Both the position numbers and the translations under genes were made by a program. This document shows, one piece after another, positions 25,823 to 34,949 of a DNA stretch of 64,000 nt. Numbering within the stretch: position 1 is the first letter of the stretch; every line of letters starts with the position of its first letter. The notes under the pieces are model-generated. The model made no database searches, had not been told where the DNA came from, and worked only from the letters and a program-made list of their open reading frames with translations. The DNA is taken from NCBI RefSeq assembly GCF_021441885.1, contig NZ_CP090439.1, forward strand, positions 1,364,001 through 1,428,000. The letters are read 5' to 3'. Origin of the DNA: Vibrio maritimus. Its GTDB lineage: Bacteria > Pseudomonadota > Gammaproteobacteria > Enterobacterales > Vibrionaceae.

Positions 25823-27598
25823 ATGAAAGACGAGCGAGCGCTGCAATACTACGAGAGACTGTTGAGTCTTGGTTCGAAAAATCTCGATACTGAACGTTCA
25901 GTTTCGAACAATGAATACCACCTGCCTTTGGCTGATGTCGCCGAGGTTTTGTTTACAACAGCACGGCACGCCAGAACTGTTCTGCAAGCGCTTCAGCAGC
26001 GAGGTTGGTTAATTTGGAACCCTAAAGTTGGTAGAAACCAACGTTCGCACCTGACGTTGCATTTTGATGCTAAAACCCTGCGTCAGCAGTTGGGTAAAGA
26101 GCTGATTGAACAGGGGCAATATGAATCTGCATTTTCACTGTTGCATGGCGATCAACAACAGTTTTCGCAATTGCTGCAACAAACGTCCGGAACCATGGTT
26201 CGAGAAGGACAGCTTCATATTCAGCTCACCTACCAACGTGCTTTCCAGCCTATCTTGCCACACAAGCCACTCAGAAATAGCGAGCGGTTTTTGGTTCGCC
26301 AGATCTATTCGTGTCTGACGGCGTGCGATCATGAAGGAAACGTATCACCACAGCTTGCTCATCATTGGACGGTTAATGAAAACCATACGGAGTGGCGCTT
26401 CTACTTAAGACCGAGACTAGAGTTTCACTCAGGTCTAGCGCTTACCCCAGAAGTCGTCGCAGAGCTGTTCTCTAAACTCAAATCACTACCCGAATATGAC
26501 TCCGAACTGGCTCACTTAAAAGCGGTGAAATTTGGGCATCAAACCGTCACTTTTGAGCTAGATCGTCCGGATTGCAGCTTTGATGCTTTAGTGTCGGATT
26601 TACGCTATTCGATTCAGCCTCCAAAGCAACTGGAGGGTTTAGGGGGGCGAGTCGTGGATGGATGCGGTGCATTTCGCGTCATCGAGCATTCGGATGAGCG
26701 CCTGCGGTTAGCAGCGAACGATAGATTCTTCGATCTGCCAGCACTAACCGATACCGTGACAATTTGGCAGCTTGATAAAACGCCAAATGAACGGATTGAA
26801 CTCGAGTACTCTGAGCCAGAAAGTGGTTCTGCGAAACGCGAGAACCTCAACATTCAAGCTCACACCCAAACTCGTATTGAGAATGGGTGTCTTTATTTAC
26901 TCTTGAATGCCAATGGATCTCCACACTCGCTGAGCAACTTGCAAAGAGCCTACCTTTGCAGTGTTCTCTCTCCGTATTCGATACTAGAAAACCCAGACCT
27001 CAACCCACTCTCAAGAGCTTCTATTCCAGCTCACAATATCTTGCCAAGCTGGACAAAGATTACACGACGTGTCGCCGAAAGAGTCGTGCTCCCAGAGACA
27101 CTGAGCATAGCCGTGTATGACCACCAAGTGATACTAGACTGCGCGAACGGCATCAAAGCACAGCTAGCCTTGTTGGGTGTAGAGTGCCAAATCAATGTGT
27201 ATACGCTCGAGACGCTGCACAATAAAGCAAACGAAGGTAAGCTCACAGAAGACATCACCATCGCCAGCTTTATTGTTGATGACAACCTTCCAATATCTGT
27301 CTATCGCTGGATGTGCTCGGATGCGATTCTGAGACAAGGACTCGGTGCACCGTGTCTAGAATGGTTAGATACACAACTTAATGAAATCAGAGAGCAACAA
27401 TACGCAGACTATTACCTCAAAGAGCTAGAGTCTGTTGCGACGAATCTATTGATAGAAAACAGACTTCTACCCTTGTTCCACCACAGACAAACTCTGCGTT
27501 GGGGTAGCGTGCTGCAAGGTGTAAAAATCACTGATTGGTCATGGCCTGATTTTCGAAATGTGTGGACGGATGAATCAATCGACACTGAGACAAAGTAA
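25823..27598 (+). CDS. SgrR-family transcriptional regulator
   Basis: 591 residues. The N-terminal ~115 residues form the SgrR winged-helix domain (MKDERALQYYERLLSL, VLFTTARHARTVLQALQQRG). Residues from about 160 to the end resemble a family-5 solute-binding protein (HWTVNENHTEWRFYLRPRLEFHSG). In E. coli SgrR this second domain senses a sugar-phosphate-stress ligand and activates the small RNA SgrS. Here the divergent neighbour is a 6-phospho-beta-glucosidase, so a role in beta-glucoside phosphate metabolism is the simplest inference. I saw no SgrS-like RNA, though I cannot exclude one. Confidence 0.9.
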   Translation: MKDERALQYYERLLSLGSKNLDTERSVSNNEYHLPLADVAEVLFTTARHARTVLQALQQRGWLIWNPKVGRNQRSHLTLHFDAKTLRQQLGKELIEQGQYESAFSLLHGDQQQFSQLLQQTSGTMVREGQLHIQLTYQRAFQPILPHKPLRNSERFLVRQIYSCLTACDHEGNVSPQLAHHWTVNENHTEWRFYLRPRLEFHSGLALTPEVVAELFSKLKSLPEYDSELAHLKAVKFGHQTVTFELDRPDCSFDALVSDLRYSIQPPKQLEGLGGRVVDGCGAFRVIEHSDERLRLAANDRFFDLPALTDTVTIWQLDKTPNERIELEYSEPESGSAKRENLNIQAHTQTRIENGCLYLLLNANGSPHSLSNLQRAYLCSVLSPYSILENPDLNPLSRASIPAHNILPSWTKITRRVAERVVLPETLSIAVYDHQVILDCANGIKAQLALLGVECQINVYTLETLHNKANEGKLTEDITIASFIVDDNLPISVYRWMCSDAILRQGLGAPCLEWLDTQLNEIREQQYADYYLKELESVATNLLIENRLLPLFHHRQTLRWGSVLQGVKITDWSWPDFRNVWTDESIDTETK

Positions 27599-27636
27599 AC
27601 CTGCCGAACATCTAAAATAAGTTGTTTTTATGAATG

Positions 27637-27665
27637 AGCCCCAGCCATAGTGCTGGGGCTTTTTG
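27637..27665 (+). terminator. Terminator after the SgrR-like gene
   Basis: AGCCCCAGC..GCTGGGGCT stem with T5 tail. Confidence 0.92.
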
Positions 27666-27856
27666 ATTGTTTTATTGATAATTTTTTTCAGCATGCATCG
27701 CGCTAGCGCCCGCCACAGTTGAACCCATTCGATTCGTGAATGCTTCCCATTTTGTAACAAATTGTGTTCGTTCGTAGAGTTCGCGCCGCTCCATGAGGAC
27801 GGACCACATTGTCGATGGATTTGATGAGACATCAAAATTAATTGAGACAATCAAAA

Positions 27857-29509
27857 ATGAAAAAAACTTCTTTAGCTCTAGCGCTTTTAGCTTCTATTTG
27901 TTCGACTGTTGCAATGGCAAATCAATCTGACGAGAATGCGCCTAGTGATGGTTATGGTCAAGCTGTTAAATCTGGTGTTCCCGGATTTGATAAGTTCTTT
28001 AACCATGCTGGCAAAGAGTGTAAAAGCGGTAGTTGGGTTCGCGAATTAGGCGGTTGTGGTACTGATTCTGAGGCGGACGCCAAGTACAAAGAATATCAAG
28101 AACGCCGTGCAACTGGTGCGGCTGAATACTTGAACGCACTAGAAAAAAACGGCGGGACGCCTATCACTGGTGCTGATGGTATCTTCACAAAAGATCGTGA
28201 TGGTAAGGCAATGTCTGCTCATGAGCACATTGTGCGTGATACATATGCAGACCTCATAGATAATTCTCGTCCTGGAAACAAGGTTCTCCGTGAAAAGCTT
28301 GGAAATGACTTTGAAAAGGTTAAACAAGAAGCTATTTCCGAGGCTAATAAGCCCGGAAATGAATGGATTAAAGACGCACACTACAATGGTCATCGTTCAA
28401 CGGAAGAAGGTCGACGCCAAAATGATGTAAATAAAGAGTATAGCGACACAATAGGTCGCTCGATAAATAATAAGGCTCGCAGTGAGCAAAACAAAACTAA
28501 TATCGAAGCTCTTGACACTAAAGTAAACACTAGTATTGCTGCTGGTGCTGCCGCAATTGCAAAGAATGCGAATGATATCAATGATGTTAAGAACGCTGTC
28601 GGTGGCGTTAAGCAGGACTTGAAGGATACCGAAACTCAAATTCGTAAAGACATTACCAAAGCTGCCGGTGAATACGACGAACAAATTCGTAGCGAGTTCG
28701 ACGCTTGGGAAGAAAAAGCGAAAGAGTACGTTGATTCCAAAGTCGAGAATGGTCAAGCGGGGCGTGACGCCAACAAAGAGAATATTGATCGAGTAGAGAC
28801 TGACTCTAAAAACCGCGACGCTGCTCAAGACTCTAAAATTAAACACAACGCGAATGAAATCTCTCGTGTAGAGAAGGAGTCTAAAGCTCGTGACGCCGCT
28901 CAAGACGAGAAAATCAAAGCCAACACTGATCGTAGCAAGGAAAATGAAACGCGCTCTAAGCAAAACGAATCTGATATTGCTAAGAACGCTGGTCGCATCG
29001 ATAAAGAACTCGAGAACCAAGACAAAGTAAACAAACAAGCTAAAGCTGACCGTGAAGAAAACCGCAACAAGATCACTGATACCAATAAACGTATCGACGA
29101 TGAGATTGCTATCGGTGACGAGTTTGCGAGACAGGCTAGCGATGTTGTTGTCTCAAATGCTGATAAGATTAGTGAGAACTCACAGCAAATCTCTAGGAAC
29201 AGTGTTCGCATTGATAACTTAGAAGATGCGTTAGTTCGTCAAGGTGAGGAAATGCGTGAGCGTTACGATGGCGTTAAAGCATCGACTCACGCGGCAATGT
29301 CAGCACGTGCATTTACATCTGAGCCAGGTGAGTTTGCCGTTGGTGCGGGTATTGGTGCTGCGGGCAGTAAGCGTGCATTGGCAATCGGTGGTGCGTATCA
29401 ATTCAACGAAAACTGGAGTGGTAACTTTATCGGTAGCTACGAGACTGCGGGCAAATACACGAAAAGTGATTTGGCTGTGGGCGTAGGTGCTCAGTACACT
29501 TTTAAATAG
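27857..29509 (+). CDS. Trimeric autotransporter-like coiled-coil surface protein
   Basis: 550 residues starting at MKKTSLALALLASICSTVAM (signal peptide to about residue 21). Residues 22-190 are a hydrophilic head with two Cys and no recognised fold. Residues 190-470 are nearly continuous charged coiled coil rich in N, K, D, E and A. It includes a 25-residue tandem repeat (starts RVETDSKNRDAAQDS at 28790 and RVEKESKARDAAQDE at 28865). The last ~75 residues form a YadA-type anchor (AAMSARAFTSEPGEFAVGAG, GGAYQFNENW, LAVGVGAQYTF), which trimerises into a 12-stranded outer-membrane barrel. It is therefore probably an adhesin. It ends in Lys rather than an aromatic residue, and no clear ribosome site precedes the ATG; the in-frame start at 27842 is no better. 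Confidence 0.85.
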   Translation: MKKTSLALALLASICSTVAMANQSDENAPSDGYGQAVKSGVPGFDKFFNHAGKECKSGSWVRELGGCGTDSEADAKYKEYQERRATGAAEYLNALEKNGGTPITGADGIFTKDRDGKAMSAHEHIVRDTYADLIDNSRPGNKVLREKLGNDFEKVKQEAISEANKPGNEWIKDAHYNGHRSTEEGRRQNDVNKEYSDTIGRSINNKARSEQNKTNIEALDTKVNTSIAAGAAAIAKNANDINDVKNAVGGVKQDLKDTETQIRKDITKAAGEYDEQIRSEFDAWEEKAKEYVDSKVENGQAGRDANKENIDRVETDSKNRDAAQDSKIKHNANEISRVEKESKARDAAQDEKIKANTDRSKENETRSKQNESDIAKNAGRIDKELENQDKVNKQAKADREENRNKITDTNKRIDDEIAIGDEFARQASDVVVSNADKISENSQQISRNSVRIDNLEDALVRQGEEMRERYDGVKASTHAAMSARAFTSEPGEFAVGAGIGAAGSKRALAIGGAYQFNENWSGNFIGSYETAGKYTKSDLAVGVGAQYTFK

Positions 29510-29535
29510 ATTGCCCAGTTAGCCTTTTACATATT

Positions 29536-29560
29536 CAAAAGCCCCTTCGGGGGCTGTTTT
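29536..29560 (+). terminator. Terminator after the autotransporter gene
   Basis: AAAAGCCCC-TTCG-GGGGCTGTTTT: a GC stem with a stable tetraloop and a T-rich tail. Confidence 0.85.
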
Positions 29561-29592
29561 AGTTTGTGGTCATATAAATCGAAATTGAGGAT

Positions 29593-29859
29593 TTATTTGA
29601 GAGGATCCCCATCAGGCAGCGCACTATGTAACCAAAGCGCAAGACGCTTCTTGATATTCTGCCCATCGACCTTATCTTCTGGCAGCGGGACGATTTGGCG
29701 CACTTCCACTAAGAACAGATACAGCGCTCTCGCTTTCATTGACTGACTTGCCGAAGGGTCGTGGATAGGGTAGCCCTGCATTGCCGCCATTTTACAACCC
29801 ACTTCAAGTGCCTTTTTGAACAACTTGTCTTCGTTTTCTAATTTTGCTGTCTTTGACAT
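29593..29859 (-). CDS. DUF5062-type small protein
   Basis: 88 residues, soluble, no signal peptide. ALEVGCKMAAMQGYPIHDPS and MKARALYLFLVEVRQIVPLP match my recollection of the DUF5062 family, common in Vibrio and relatives. The function is unknown. It is convergent with the autotransporter gene and stands alone. Confidence 0.65.
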   Translation of the reverse strand: MSKTAKLENEDKLFKKALEVGCKMAAMQGYPIHDPSASQSMKARALYLFLVEVRQIVPLPEDKVDGQNIKKRLALWLHSALPDGDPLK

Positions 29860-30001
29860 ACATTGCCTAGATTGATTTATGGGTGAATCTAAACCCTAGC
29901 AGTAAAGTTCTGACTGCGCTGTTAACTCATTCTATTTTTGATAGAAATGACGTTACCGTTTGTAAAAATTCGACGTGTATCGAGAAGGGGAAAAGTAGTA
30001 G

Positions 30002-30027
30002 AAAAAAGCCTCGCGATTGCGAGGCTA
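30002..30027 (-). terminator. Terminator of the DUF2798-DUF3861 unit
   Basis: On the minus strand AGCCTCGC-AATC-GCGAGGCT is followed by six T. Confidence 0.88.
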
Positions 30028-30034
30028 GTTAGGC

Positions 30035-30352
30035 TTATTGACCTTTGATCTGACCTTTAATGGTCTTCTTTAGGTTTTGCATGAAGTCTTTGAAGTGTGG
30101 GAAGAAATCTGCAAACAAAGGCTGCTTTCTGTCTTGCATCATTAAAGGACCAAGCAGGCGGATGCTCAGACCTAAACGAGTCGCGGACTGCTCATCGAGA
30201 CCGCTGCCTTGTTTCATTTTTTCGATGACATTGAACATGTCTTCGCGATCCTCGAACTCGAAAGTCAGCGTTTGAGGCTCACGCTCTGCTTTGGTGCTTA
30301 CTTCTTCAATAGTAATGCGGTATTGGTTGTGTTTGCTGATAAGTGATTTCAT
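30035..30352 (-). CDS. DUF3861-type protein
   Basis: 105 residues, cytoplasmic. HNQYRITIEEVSTKAEREPQ, LTFEFEDREDMFNVIEKM and FFPHFKDFMQNLKK agree with the DUF3861 family. ATG 30352 is chosen because GGAG lies six bases before it. It is 27 bases downstream of the DUF2798 gene and likely co-transcribed under MarR control. Function unknown. Confidence 0.75.
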   Translation of the reverse strand: MKSLISKHNQYRITIEEVSTKAEREPQTLTFEFEDREDMFNVIEKMKQGSGLDEQSATRLGLSIRLLGPLMMQDRKQPLFADFFPHFKDFMQNLKKTIKGQIKGQ

Positions 30353-30379
30353 GTGGTTCTCCAAAAATTAGTAACTGAG

Positions 30380-30886
30380 TTAGCTCTTAAGAAACTTTTC
30401 AATCTTAGGTTTTATGGTCAGTGACATAACGATCATGATCGTTAGGCCAACTGGGAGCGCGGCGATAAAGCCGTTGAACCATCCAGTGGTAAAATCTGAA
30501 GTGTCAGAAAATCCAATTGTGTTGGCAGCGGTTACGAAAGCCATAAGCGACTCCATAACAACAGCCATGATTAAGCCAACCACCAAGTTGCGAACGTGTT
30601 CGCTTTTTTCTGGCATTAGCTTGCCGATAAGTTTGGTCATCAGCGTCATCATTCCCATACCCACAGGCATCATCACCAATGCGGCTAGGGCAAACGAAGA
30701 CAGCCATTGATGAAAGAATGACTCACCAAATCCGACGTTCATGTAGGTCATCACTGCGGTCAGTGATCCTCCAACTAGGCTCATCATGCTCACCATAACG
30801 AGGACTTTTAAAAGGAGAGGTGTTTTCTTGTTGGTCTCTAGAGAGGCGTTTGACTCTAATGGACTAAGTGTTAGTTGTGTCGTCAT
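30380..30886 (-). CDS. DUF2798-type membrane protein (two repeats)
   Basis: 168 residues with four predicted membrane helices in two similar halves. Each half has a hydrophobic helix with a Met/Ser-rich start (VMVSMMSLVGGSLTAVM and LVVGLIMAVVMESLMAF) and a following W(L/F)..F.AA/AL.VM..VG helix, the DUF2798 pattern. Its role is unknown, but it is divergent from a MarR regulator whose operators cover this promoter, so it may be induced by an aromatic or antimicrobial compound. Confidence 0.75.
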   Translation of the reverse strand: MTTQLTLSPLESNASLETNKKTPLLLKVLVMVSMMSLVGGSLTAVMTYMNVGFGESFFHQWLSSFALAALVMMPVGMGMMTLMTKLIGKLMPEKSEHVRNLVVGLIMAVVMESLMAFVTAANTIGFSDTSDFTTGWFNGFIAALPVGLTIMIVMSLTIKPKIEKFLKS

Positions 30887-30921
30887 TTCGATTCTCCAGT
30901 CTTGAAATAGCGTTTAATTAA

Positions 30922-30936
30922 GTTGATAATGTCAAC
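30922..30936. promoter_or_regulatory. MarR-type operator, copy 1
   Basis: GTTGA-TAATG-TCAAC inverted repeat, identical to copy 2 (30950-30964). It lies between the DUF2798 gene and the MarR gene. Confidence 0.8.
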
Positions 30937-30949
30937 TATAAATTCAGTG

Positions 30950-30964
30950 GTTGATAATGTCAAC
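30950..30964. promoter_or_regulatory. MarR-type operator, copy 2
   Basis: Same 15-base inverted repeat 28 bases further on. The identity extends into the flank ACTATA. It lies 22 bases before the MarR ATG, where binding would block the ribosome-site/promoter region. Confidence 0.8.
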
Positions 30965-30985
30965 TATATTTTTAAAGGATCGATC

Positions 30986-31420
30986 ATGTCTGAAAACACC
31001 TCTTTGGAATCTGTCTTTCGTTTAGTTCACTCTTTAAAGCGTCAAATGACAGAACAAATCGAGCAGCTCGACTACGATATTGCACCTATGCATATGCGCG
31101 TAATGAAGATAATTACTAAAACGTCACCGTGTACGTCTATCGATATCGCCCACTACCTTGATCGAGATAAAGCTCAGGTAACACGGTTGATAAATGCGCT
31201 TATTTCGCAAGGTTTGTTGGTTAAAGCTGCGAACCCTGCTGACAAGCGCAGCCACTTTTTGGAGCTTACTGAATCGGGGCAGAAAGTGATGACGAGTCTG
31301 GCGGATATTGACCGCCGAGTTTTCGAGATTATGTCTGACGGGATAAACCAGGATGAATTGGTTGATTTCACGAAAACTGCTGAGAAGATGGCGAGAAACC
31401 TTGAACAAGGAAAGGCTTAA
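30986..31420 (+). CDS. MarR-family transcriptional regulator
   Basis: 144 residues with a winged helix-turn-helix: HMRVMKIITKTSPCTSIDIA, HYLDRDKAQVTRLINALISQ and NPADKRSHFLELTESG (wing). The ATG at 30986 has AAAGGA upstream; frames starting earlier would run through the operators. It is divergent from DUF2798-DUF3861. MarR proteins usually repress themselves and the divergent gene until a phenolic or other ligand binds. Confidence 0.92.
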   Translation: MSENTSLESVFRLVHSLKRQMTEQIEQLDYDIAPMHMRVMKIITKTSPCTSIDIAHYLDRDKAQVTRLINALISQGLLVKAANPADKRSHFLELTESGQKVMTSLADIDRRVFEIMSDGINQDELVDFTKTAEKMARNLEQGKA

Positions 31421-31633
31421 CAACTGAGTACCGCATTCTCATTTTGAGAAAATTTGTCGTGATTTGACTCTAAGCTTGAGGCGCAAACTGTGTCTCACTT
31501 GTTGGAATTGCCTATTTTGATTGACTATGGAGCGGCAGCTGCCTTGCGCAGTATAGGCCGCTCTACAATACTTTCTCTCGCAAATTGAGACGCAAAATGA
31601 CATTTTGCCAGCTCGACGAGAAAGGACACCCGA

Positions 31634-33865
31634 ATGAAACACATTGTGCCACTTGCCGTATTTTTCGCCTCTTTACCTCTCATCGCCGCCCAATACCCCT
31701 CCGCTAATACCGCTATCGTTCTTCCCGGTCTTCATGAAAATGGGGTGGACTTGTCGGGCTCTGCAGTATCTTCGCAAGATGTGATTGATTGGGAAATAAA
31801 CCACAGTGATCTTGTGTTCGGTTCTTATGCTGGCACTGCGGATAACCAGCGAACGCAAGCCGTGGGTTACATGTACAACCAAAAGCTAGAAATGAATTCC
31901 AATTGGCTTGAACATGAACTTAGAGAGAAAGCGGAACAGCAAGGTATAGACTTCGAAGACCTGTTTTTGCACTTTTCTGAAGATACAGTGCTTGCCGAGG
32001 TAGATAAAACGCACGGTGAGAATACTATTCTGAATCGTAAACCGATGATAGTTGGCTATACCGCCAACGAGGATCACGCGGGCTTTTGGCTTTATCAAAC
32101 TCCCCCTTGGGACGCCGATGTGTTCGAGAACTTTGCGTCTGGTGGTGCTTTGTATGTTTATCACTCTGAACCGTTCGATCGCCTAGTGTTGAAGTTTTCC
32201 AAATATGCCCAAGGTGGGGAGTTTTGGGTCGAGTATCCAAGCTCGGTTGATGGTAATGGTAAGGCGTTAACATGGGAGCGTTTTACCATCACCAAAGACA
32301 AAACCTTAAACATGACAAAAAACCAGAATGTGATTTGGAGCGTTCCAACGGATTGGGTGAGGGCAACAACACACGACGGTTCTGGAGCAAGCTACGGCGG
32401 TGGTCAGTACTTTGGCTCTACGTATCTGCGGGATGGTGGAAAATTATATGTCGCGCGTATTCGTTGGAGCGGGAGTGACCCAGAGCATCGTCCGCGTCTA
32501 AAAGAGGTGAAGCTCAAAAATAGCTTCCAGACAGTGAAACTAACCGATGCCCCAACGGAAACCACTGACGGAAAAACGATAGAGCGCTGGCGTAAGGTGC
32601 GGGGGTTTGATGAGTCAGCGGATCTTGATGGTGACAATTACCTATCGTGGTCTGAGTACAAAAACCGAAGTAATAAGCAAGCCACTGCACGCTTTCGTTG
32701 GGAATCTCGAGTCATTCCATTTGGTCGAATGTGGAATCAAAACTCATCTTGGGCGCTGACTAATCTAGCCAACCCGAATTACCTTGCCTTGATGAGCGAT
32801 TACTATGCGTCAACCTGGTCAGAACAAGGACTGAATGGCGCTTACAACGATGACACAAATAAGCTTCTTGGTCCGAATCAATTTCATGTTTACAGCGGTG
32901 GTCGGGTGGCAGAACTTGACGTCGTGGCAGGCTCTGAAGCAGCGGATCAGCTATATCAGACTCAGTTCGCTAAGTTTCTACAAGAACTCTCTGTGCGTCA
33001 AAGTAATTCGTTAATCAGTGTTAACGTTGGTACTGCTAACTTATTAGGAAGAAATGGACAACAGGCATTGACCGAAGCCGCGTCACTGTATCTGCGTGAG
33101 CACTATGTGTTCCCGTCAACCGGGTTTAGTGGCTACGCTGGGATTGCAAAATACTGGGATAACTCTGTATTTGCGAACGACGGACGTAGTGTCATCTTTC
33201 AAGCGAGTACCCGATATGGACGCGTCCAGTATTTTGGTAACTCACAGGACAATTGGCAGCAAGACCAGTATGCAGCGTTGGCGATCTACTACTTAAATAG
33301 CCACCCGGAACTTAGCTTTTTTAATCAATGGAACAACGGCTATGTCTACGGAAGTGACAACACATCATCAGACAACTTCTGGCAGTCAGGTGTGCCCAAG
33401 AACATGGCATATCAACCAAGCGCGTTACTGGCTGTGGATCTAGGCCAGCCGGCAGAGCAGATCCCAGAAGGATACGAGCCAATTCCTTTGATGCTCTCAA
33501 CGGAAACTCCTTATCCAGCCGACTTCACTGTTGTCGGAAACACTTCTCAAACCTCAGTAGTACATGCAGACCTTCCAGAAGGGATAAGCCATCTTTTACC
33601 AACCTACACCTATTTTCTGTATCAATCAGAAAGCACGGTAGTCACTGGCGGACCTGAAGAGATGGTCCTTGCTAGAGAGTTTACTAAAGGCAAGGTCCTG
33701 TATCGAACAGATTTCTTTGGTAAGAGCCGCGACTTCTATCAATCAGAGCCTGTCATTGTCTATTTGGATACTCCGATGAGAGTGGTGGGTGCTGATGGTC
33801 AAGTAGGCGACTATGTTGAAGAAGTCACTATTGGCGGGTATCAAGGCCTGTTTCTTCTTTACTAA
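31634..33865 (+). CDS. Large exported protein resembling unclassified glycoside hydrolases
   Basis: 743 residues with a signal peptide (MKHIVPLAVFFASLPLIAA). I cannot assign a named family. The middle (FRWESRVIPFGRMWNQNSSW, YYASTWSEQGLNGAYNDDTN, REHYVFPSTGFSGYAGIAKY) and the ending (MVLAREFTKGKVLYRTDFFG) read like TIM-barrel glycosidases of the hypothetical GHL type, whose C-terminal sandwich begins with a similar VLAREFxxGxVL block. A perfect EF-hand loop, DLDGDNYLSWSE (residues 330-341), sits between an N-terminal beta-rich part with QTPPWDADVFENF and the putative barrel, suggesting a calcium-dependent or multidomain enzyme. It has its own upstream region and is not in an operon. Confidence 0.55.
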   Translation: MKHIVPLAVFFASLPLIAAQYPSANTAIVLPGLHENGVDLSGSAVSSQDVIDWEINHSDLVFGSYAGTADNQRTQAVGYMYNQKLEMNSNWLEHELREKAEQQGIDFEDLFLHFSEDTVLAEVDKTHGENTILNRKPMIVGYTANEDHAGFWLYQTPPWDADVFENFASGGALYVYHSEPFDRLVLKFSKYAQGGEFWVEYPSSVDGNGKALTWERFTITKDKTLNMTKNQNVIWSVPTDWVRATTHDGSGASYGGGQYFGSTYLRDGGKLYVARIRWSGSDPEHRPRLKEVKLKNSFQTVKLTDAPTETTDGKTIERWRKVRGFDESADLDGDNYLSWSEYKNRSNKQATARFRWESRVIPFGRMWNQNSSWALTNLANPNYLALMSDYYASTWSEQGLNGAYNDDTNKLLGPNQFHVYSGGRVAELDVVAGSEAADQLYQTQFAKFLQELSVRQSNSLISVNVGTANLLGRNGQQALTEAASLYLREHYVFPSTGFSGYAGIAKYWDNSVFANDGRSVIFQASTRYGRVQYFGNSQDNWQQDQYAALAIYYLNSHPELSFFNQWNNGYVYGSDNTSSDNFWQSGVPKNMAYQPSALLAVDLGQPAEQIPEGYEPIPLMLSTETPYPADFTVVGNTSQTSVVHADLPEGISHLLPTYTYFLYQSESTVVTGGPEEMVLAREFTKGKVLYRTDFFGKSRDFYQSEPVIVYLDTPMRVVGADGQVGDYVEEVTIGGYQGLFLLY

Positions 33866-34040
33866 CGTAAAGTGGTTAAAGAGATTTGTTCCAGAGAAGG
33901 AAACTGGAACTATAGGAGTTGCGTAGTTAGTTGCGTAACTAGCACGGATTTAGTCACTGTTTCGAACAGATAACTCGCGGCACCTAGGAAAGTGACTATT
34001 CTTACTAGTATAAAAACTCTAAATAACAAAGGAGAAAGAC

Positions 34041-34310
34041 ATGGATTGTTGCTCACTTGCCATCTCAATGGACATTAACGGAAGTAAAATAGTGCTTGCG
34101 TGGGGACCAAACAAAACCACGCAGCAATGTATCGATGAATACCACGCTATCAGCGCTGACCTCAATGCAAAGACCTACCTGTTGACATTAAAAGACCAGA
34201 AAGATGCCTCGTTAGAAAAGCCTATCAGCAGCGAAAAGGCGAGTATGTTAATGGCTGAGTGGCATGACATTCAAAGTGGTCTTAATCAAGACTTGGACAT
34301 CCATTGGTGA
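34041..34310 (+). CDS. Small hypothetical protein
   Basis: 89 residues with a good AAAGGAG site before the ATG. It is soluble with mixed strands and helices (KIVLAWGPNKTTQQCIDEYH, NAKTYLLTLKDQ, SEKASMLMAEWHDIQ) and two adjacent Cys at positions 3-4. I recognise no family, and no partner is evident from the neighbours. Confidence 0.6.
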   Translation: MDCCSLAISMDINGSKIVLAWGPNKTTQQCIDEYHAISADLNAKTYLLTLKDQKDASLEKPISSEKASMLMAEWHDIQSGLNQDLDIHW

Positions 34311-34382
34311 CAAGTTCGTGTATCCTTCCGTTCTTTTGTTATAGATTGTACATAGGTATATGTATTTATTGGGAAAGGTTGC

Positions 34383-34949
34383 ATGTTCACACTAAAAGTA
34401 GATAAGGATTTATCACTAGCTCTGGTACAGCCGAGTTTTGCCGCTCGGTATCTTGAGATTGTTACCCGTGAACGTGACTATCTCTCGCAGTGGCTAGCCT
34501 GGCCGCCACACGCAGAAAATGAAGCGTTTTTTCTGAGCTTTATAAGACAATCTCTACATGACTATGCCGATGGAAAATCCATGACCTGCGCGATTATTTA
34601 TCAAGATGAGATCGTTGGAAACATCAGTTTTAACGTCATAGACTCGTCATTAAAAAGAGTCGAGATAGGCTATTGGCTAAGCCAGTCTATGCAAGGGCGC
34701 GGCATAGCCACGCGAGCCGTCTCAAAACTCATTGAAATAGCTTTTCTAGACTTAAAAATGGAGAAGGTTCAGATCTCAGCGGCAAGTGAGAACAAACCAA
34801 GCCGAGCGGTGTGCGAGAGACTTGGTTTTACCCTTGAAGGTATTATCACATGTGCCGAAAATTTAAATGGTCGAGTCGTTGACCACGCTATCTATGGGTT
34901 GTCACATCAAGCATGGTCCGAGGGTAGAGTTAGCTCGCCAAGTGTTTAA
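34383..34949 (+). CDS. GNAT N-acetyltransferase, RimJ/RimL type
   Basis: 188 residues of the GNAT fold. The acetyl-CoA loop is in LSQSMQGRGIATRAVSKL, preceded by the beta-bulge strand KRVEIGYWL and followed by ISAASENKPSRAVCERLGF. This matches ribosomal-protein-serine/alanine acetyltransferases, but related enzymes also acetylate small molecules. Its last 20 bases overlap, tail to tail, the end of the exporter gene on the other strand. Confidence 0.88.
   Translation: MFTLKVDKDLSLALVQPSFAARYLEIVTRERDYLSQWLAWPPHAENEAFFLSFIRQSLHDYADGKSMTCAIIYQDEIVGNISFNVIDSSLKRVEIGYWLSQSMQGRGIATRAVSKLIEIAFLDLKMEKVQISAASENKPSRAVCERLGFTLEGIITCAENLNGRVVDHAIYGLSHQAWSEGRVSSPSV

Noticed and set aside
27672..27854. 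60-residue minus-strand frame divergent from the autotransporter gene (ends GASAMHAEKNYQ)
   Set aside because: Protein-like composition in its second half, but no ribosome site for any start and no recognised similarity; not enough support.
28397..29038. 213-residue minus-strand frame inside the autotransporter gene
   Set aside because: It is the complement of the repetitive coiled-coil code and gives a Phe/Val-rich artefact.
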